NCBI GenBank assembly: GCA_013349695.1
Contig: DUZD01000082.1
Coordinates: 1-10,070 of the forward strand
DNA length: 10,070 nucleotides
Source of the DNA: Rhodospirillaceae bacterium
GTDB taxonomy: Bacteria > Pseudomonadota > Alphaproteobacteria > Rhodospirillales > 2-02-FULL-58-16
Reading direction: 5' to 3'
In this document: positions 8,361 to 10,070 of the stretch, piece after piece
Layout of the letters: every line of letters starts with the position of its first letter
Numbering within the stretch: the first letter of the stretch is position 1
Notes under the pieces: generated by a model
The model's input: only the letters and a program-made list of their open reading frames with translations
Told to the model about the DNA's origin: nothing
Database searches by the model: none
Program-made: the position numbers and the translations under genes

Positions 8361-8377
8361 GGTCAATATGATTTACC
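8361..8377. promoter_or_regulatory. 17-bp imperfect dyad upstream of gltD, possible operator
   Basis: GGTCAATATGATTTACC has dyad symmetry of the form GGTnAATnnnATTnACC, with 6 of 8 base pairs symmetric. It sits 111-127 nt upstream of the chosen gltD start, in an AT-richer stretch of the divergent region where a promoter is expected. It resembles no regulator site I can name: it is not the NtrC pattern (TGCACC-N5-GGTGCA) and not an FNR box. Calling it an operator is inference. Confidence 0.25.
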
Positions 8378-8482
8378 AATTTTTCCTGAAACCGTTGTTT
8401 TGCTTGCCTTGCGGCCCCCTCGGCCGAGCAGACAAAAAGAGGGACCGATTAAAAATAGGTCCGGAATAGGACTATTTGAGGC

Positions 8483-8511
8483 TTGGGAAAATGCCCAAAA
8501 TGCCCTATGAA
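8483..8511 (+). promoter_or_regulatory. Candidate sigma70-type promoter for uppP-dtd
   Basis: TTGGGA (8483-8488, 4/6 to the -35 consensus) and TATGAA (8506-8511, 4/6 to the -10 consensus) are separated by 17 nt, about 30 nt before the uppP start. The position and spacing are right, but each hexamer alone is only moderate. It would drive uppP and dtd together. Confidence 0.35.
8488..8505. repeat. Perfect 9-bp tandem repeat (AAAATGCCC x2)
   Basis: Two adjacent identical copies, 8488-8496 and 8497-8505. They occupy almost exactly the spacer between the candidate uppP -35 and -10 hexamers. The first copy also contributes to a small inverted repeat TTGGG...CCCAA (8483-8498). Confidence 0.9.
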
Positions 8512-8541
8512 TATCACAAAAATTCCAATACCTGGGGCTAA

Positions 8542-9354
8542 ATGGATGTGTCAATTCTACATATAGTAGTTCTTGCCCTGGTTCAGGGTATCACCGAGTT
8601 CCTCCCCATCAGCTCGTATGGGCATTTGCGTTTGGTTCAAGTGTACATCGGGGTGCCGGAGCAGGGGTTGATCTTGATCGTCGCCTTGCACGTCGGCTCG
8701 CTTGGCGCGGTAATGGTCTATTTTTGGCGCGATCTATGGGCGATGGCGCTGGGGCTAGTGCAACTGGCGAAAGGCCGCGGCGGCCCCAATGCCCGGCTCG
8801 TCGTTCACGTTGCCGTCGCCACCATCCCGGTGATCTTAGGCGGGATCGCCGTCAACCACTATGATCCGCGGGGGATTCAAGGCTTGGCCGTCATCGCTTG
8901 GGCAACTTTCGGTTTCGGTATCCTCCTCTACGTTGCCGACAAAATAGGAATGACGATGCGCCGGGTCGAGCATCTGCGCCTCATCGACGCCGTCATCATC
9001 GGCTGCGCCCAATCCCTGGCCCTTGTTCCCGGCACCAGCCGCTCCGGCATCACCATGTCGGCGGCGCGTGTGCTCGGCATGGAACGGGCCGAGGCGGCAA
9101 GGTTTTCCATGCTGCTCTCGATCCCGGCCATTTTGGGGGCCGGGATTTTGAAGGCCAGGGATTTGTTCGCAATGGGCGACGTTCAGCTGAGCGCCGCCGC
9201 GCTCACGGCCGCCGGCCTGGCTTTCATCGCCGCCCTTGCCGCCATCACCGCCATGATGGCATGGCTGAAGCGCGCCACCTTCACCCCCTTCGTCGTCTAC
9301 CGATTGCTGCTGGGCGGTTTCCTTTTGGTCCTCATTTACGGCTGGGCGGGATAG
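8542..9354 (+). CDS. uppP: Undecaprenyl-diphosphate phosphatase (BacA/UppP family)
   Basis: A 270-residue integral membrane enzyme that dephosphorylates undecaprenyl diphosphate to regenerate the lipid carrier for peptidoglycan and other envelope polymers. Overproduction of family members gives bacitracin tolerance. The first signature is QGITEFLPISSYGH (residues 15-28), providing the (E/Q)xxxE pair Q15/E19 and H28. The second is PGTSRSGIT (163-171), with the catalytic arginine at R167. Hydrophobic segments run along the whole chain (about 5-20, 43-60, 85-104, 114-131, 188-203, 218-239, 252-268), as expected for a multi-pass protein of normal length. One oddity is Tyr26 in S-S-Y-G-H, where the family usually has Ser or Thr. 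The start has GGGG 4 nt upstream. It is the first gene of a pair with dtd and divergent from gltD. Confidence 0.95.
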   Translation: MDVSILHIVVLALVQGITEFLPISSYGHLRLVQVYIGVPEQGLILIVALHVGSLGAVMVYFWRDLWAMALGLVQLAKGRGGPNARLVVHVAVATIPVILGGIAVNHYDPRGIQGLAVIAWATFGFGILLYVADKIGMTMRRVEHLRLIDAVIIGCAQSLALVPGTSRSGITMSAARVLGMERAEAARFSMLLSIPAILGAGILKARDLFAMGDVQLSAAALTAAGLAFIAALAAITAMMAWLKRATFTPFVVYRLLLGGFLLVLIYGWAG

Positions 9355-9363
9355 CGGAGCCGC

Positions 9364-9810
9364 ATGAAAGCGGTGCTGCAAAGGGTCAAGGAGGCCGCCG
9401 TCGTCGCCAATGGAATGGCGGCGCGGAGGATCGGACGGGGACTGCTCGTTTTTCTCTGCGTTGAACGGGGCGACACGGAAACCGAGGCTGACTATTTCGC
9501 CCGCAAGATCGCCGCAATGCGGCTTTTTGGCGACGGCGAGGGACGCATCAACCTTTCCCTTCTGGACATCGGCGGCGCCGCCCTTGTCGTCAGCCAGTTC
9601 ACCCTGGCGGCGCTATGGCGCAAGGGCAACCGCCCGAGCTTTTCCGGCGCCGCCGACGCCGAGACCGGCCGCCGGCTTTACGAGTCTTTCTGCGAGCGCC
9701 TGAGGAGCCGGAAGGTACCGGTAAAGACCGGCGTTTTCGGCGCCACCATGGCGGTCAGCCTGATCAACGACGGCCCGCTGACGATCTGGATGGATTCCGC
9801 CGATGGTTGA
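9364..9810 (+). CDS. dtd: D-aminoacyl-tRNA deacylase (DTD)
   Basis: A 148-residue cytoplasmic proofreading enzyme that removes D-amino acids (and glycine mischarged on tRNA-Ala) from tRNAs; it normally acts as a homodimer. Both family signatures are present: SQFTL at residues 77-81 and NDGPLT (the NxGPxT motif with the cross-subunit Gly-Pro) at 135-140. The N-terminal MKAVLQRV, IGRGLLVFLCV and the KIAAMRLF block (48-55) are also typical. The loop after SQFTL reads A-A-L-W-R-K-G-N-R-P-S-F where A-D-T-x-K-G is usual, and FGATM (125-129) replaces the common FGADM, so two familiar aspartates are absent. The length is normal and the frame intact. The start follows the uppP stop by 9 nt with GGAG (9356-9359) 4 nt upstream, so the genes are co-transcribed. 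I see no metabolic link to uppP; the pairing is probably positional. Confidence 0.95.
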   Translation: MKAVLQRVKEAAVVANGMAARRIGRGLLVFLCVERGDTETEADYFARKIAAMRLFGDGEGRINLSLLDIGGAALVVSQFTLAALWRKGNRPSFSGAADAETGRRLYESFCERLRSRKVPVKTGVFGATMAVSLINDGPLTIWMDSADG

Positions 9811-10035
9811 GAAGTTCCCCCTCGCCCGTCGGCCAATCTTGAAATGCTCTCGGCTATGCACACATAAATGACGCCGTAATCAGACGATAGGTTACCGCCC
9901 CGATGTTAGCTCAAGCGTCTGAAAGCAGTCGTATAGCCTTGCCCTTTGAAAGGGCGGAAACTAGCCAATTCCGGAAGTTTGCGATGCCGGTGGTTGAAGC
10001 CGTCCATAGCATCACAAGCAGACATATGTTCGTAC
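9811..10035. other. Stretch without a recognised gene, lower GC than the rest
   Basis: After the dtd stop the composition becomes visibly more AT-rich. There is no clear plus-strand terminator for uppP-dtd. A small perfect inverted repeat GCCCTTTGAAAGGGC (9941-9955) has no T-run after it. A frame opens at ATG 9903 and stays open to the right edge (56 codons), while the exactly opposed minus-strand frame is also open from the edge to a TAA at 9906-9908. Neither product is recognisable, and only about 45% of their codons end in G/C, unlike the neighbouring genes. Confidence 0.5.
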
Positions 10036-10065
10036 AAAAAACATTCACGCCTTGTGGCGAATGTT
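10036..10065 (-). terminator. Possible intrinsic terminator of a minus-strand gene beyond the right edge
   Basis: On the minus strand AACATTCGCC (10065-10056) pairs with GGCGTGAATGTT (10051-10040) through a 10-bp stem with a 2-nt bulge and a 4-nt loop, directly followed by a run of six T (10041-10036). A minus-strand TAA at 10066-10064 would be a suitably placed stop codon for a gene to the right. On the plus strand no T-run follows. If a gene crosses this position instead, the hairpin is accidental. Confidence 0.4.
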
Positions 10066-10070
10066 ATGAA

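Noticed and set aside
8251..8379. 43-codon N-terminal extension of GltD
   Set aside because: The extra residues resemble nothing in the family, and the recalled homologue N-terminus aligns with the ATG at 8250.
8363..8554. 63-codon minus-strand frame in the divergent intergenic region
   Set aside because: It begins inside uppP, has no clear ribosome binding site and shows AT-rich intergenic composition.
9941..9955. Palindrome GCCCTTTGAAAGGGC as a dtd terminator
   Set aside because: The stem is short and no T-run follows on either strand.
9895..9995. TTAGCTCAA and GGTTGAAGCC resembling tRNA D- and T-arm sequences
   Set aside because: No acceptor stem or anticodon arm can be drawn around them.

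Overview
This window looks like ordinary chromosomal housekeeping DNA from a GC-rich alphaproteobacterium. The glutamate synthase subunits read like those of Azospirillum/Magnetospirillum-type Rhodospirillales. That placement rests on recalled family resemblance (an Azospirillum-like GltD N-terminus, the position of the GltB Fe-S cysteines, the paired M16 proteases) and was not confirmed by a search.

Layout, left to right. On the minus strand, 1-370 is the 5' part of a catalytically dead M16 peptidase subunit that runs off the left edge. It lies 7 nt downstream of 378-1796, an active-type M16 (HxxEH) zinc peptidase, so the two form an operon for a probably periplasmic heteromeric protease. 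A 171-nt gap (1797-1967) follows. Next comes a second minus-strand operon, transcribed right to left: gltD (8250-6808), gltB (6811-2246) and a small unrecognised ORF (2249-1968). Both junctions in this operon are 4-nt ATGA start/stop overlaps. GltB and GltD together make NADPH-dependent glutamate synthase (GOGAT), which builds glutamate from glutamine and 2-oxoglutarate.

The 291-nt divergent region 8251-8541 separates gltD from a plus-strand pair: uppP (8542-9354, undecaprenyl-diphosphate phosphatase for cell-wall carrier recycling) and dtd (9364-9810, D-aminoacyl-tRNA deacylase). This divergent region holds a plausible sigma70-type promoter for uppP whose spacer is exactly two tandem copies of a 9-bp unit, and a 17-bp imperfect dyad upstream of gltD. 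The last 260 nt (9811-10070) are less GC-rich and hold no gene I recognise. Near the edge is a hairpin with a U-tract on the minus strand that could terminate a gene lying beyond the window.

I see no CRISPR array, insertion sequence, tRNA/rRNA, toxin-antitoxin or defence system, and nothing that amounts to an exotic new system. The most worthwhile loose ends are the small ORF coupled to gltB, the repeat inside the uppP promoter, substitutions near conserved motifs of UppP and DTD, and the unresolved right edge.
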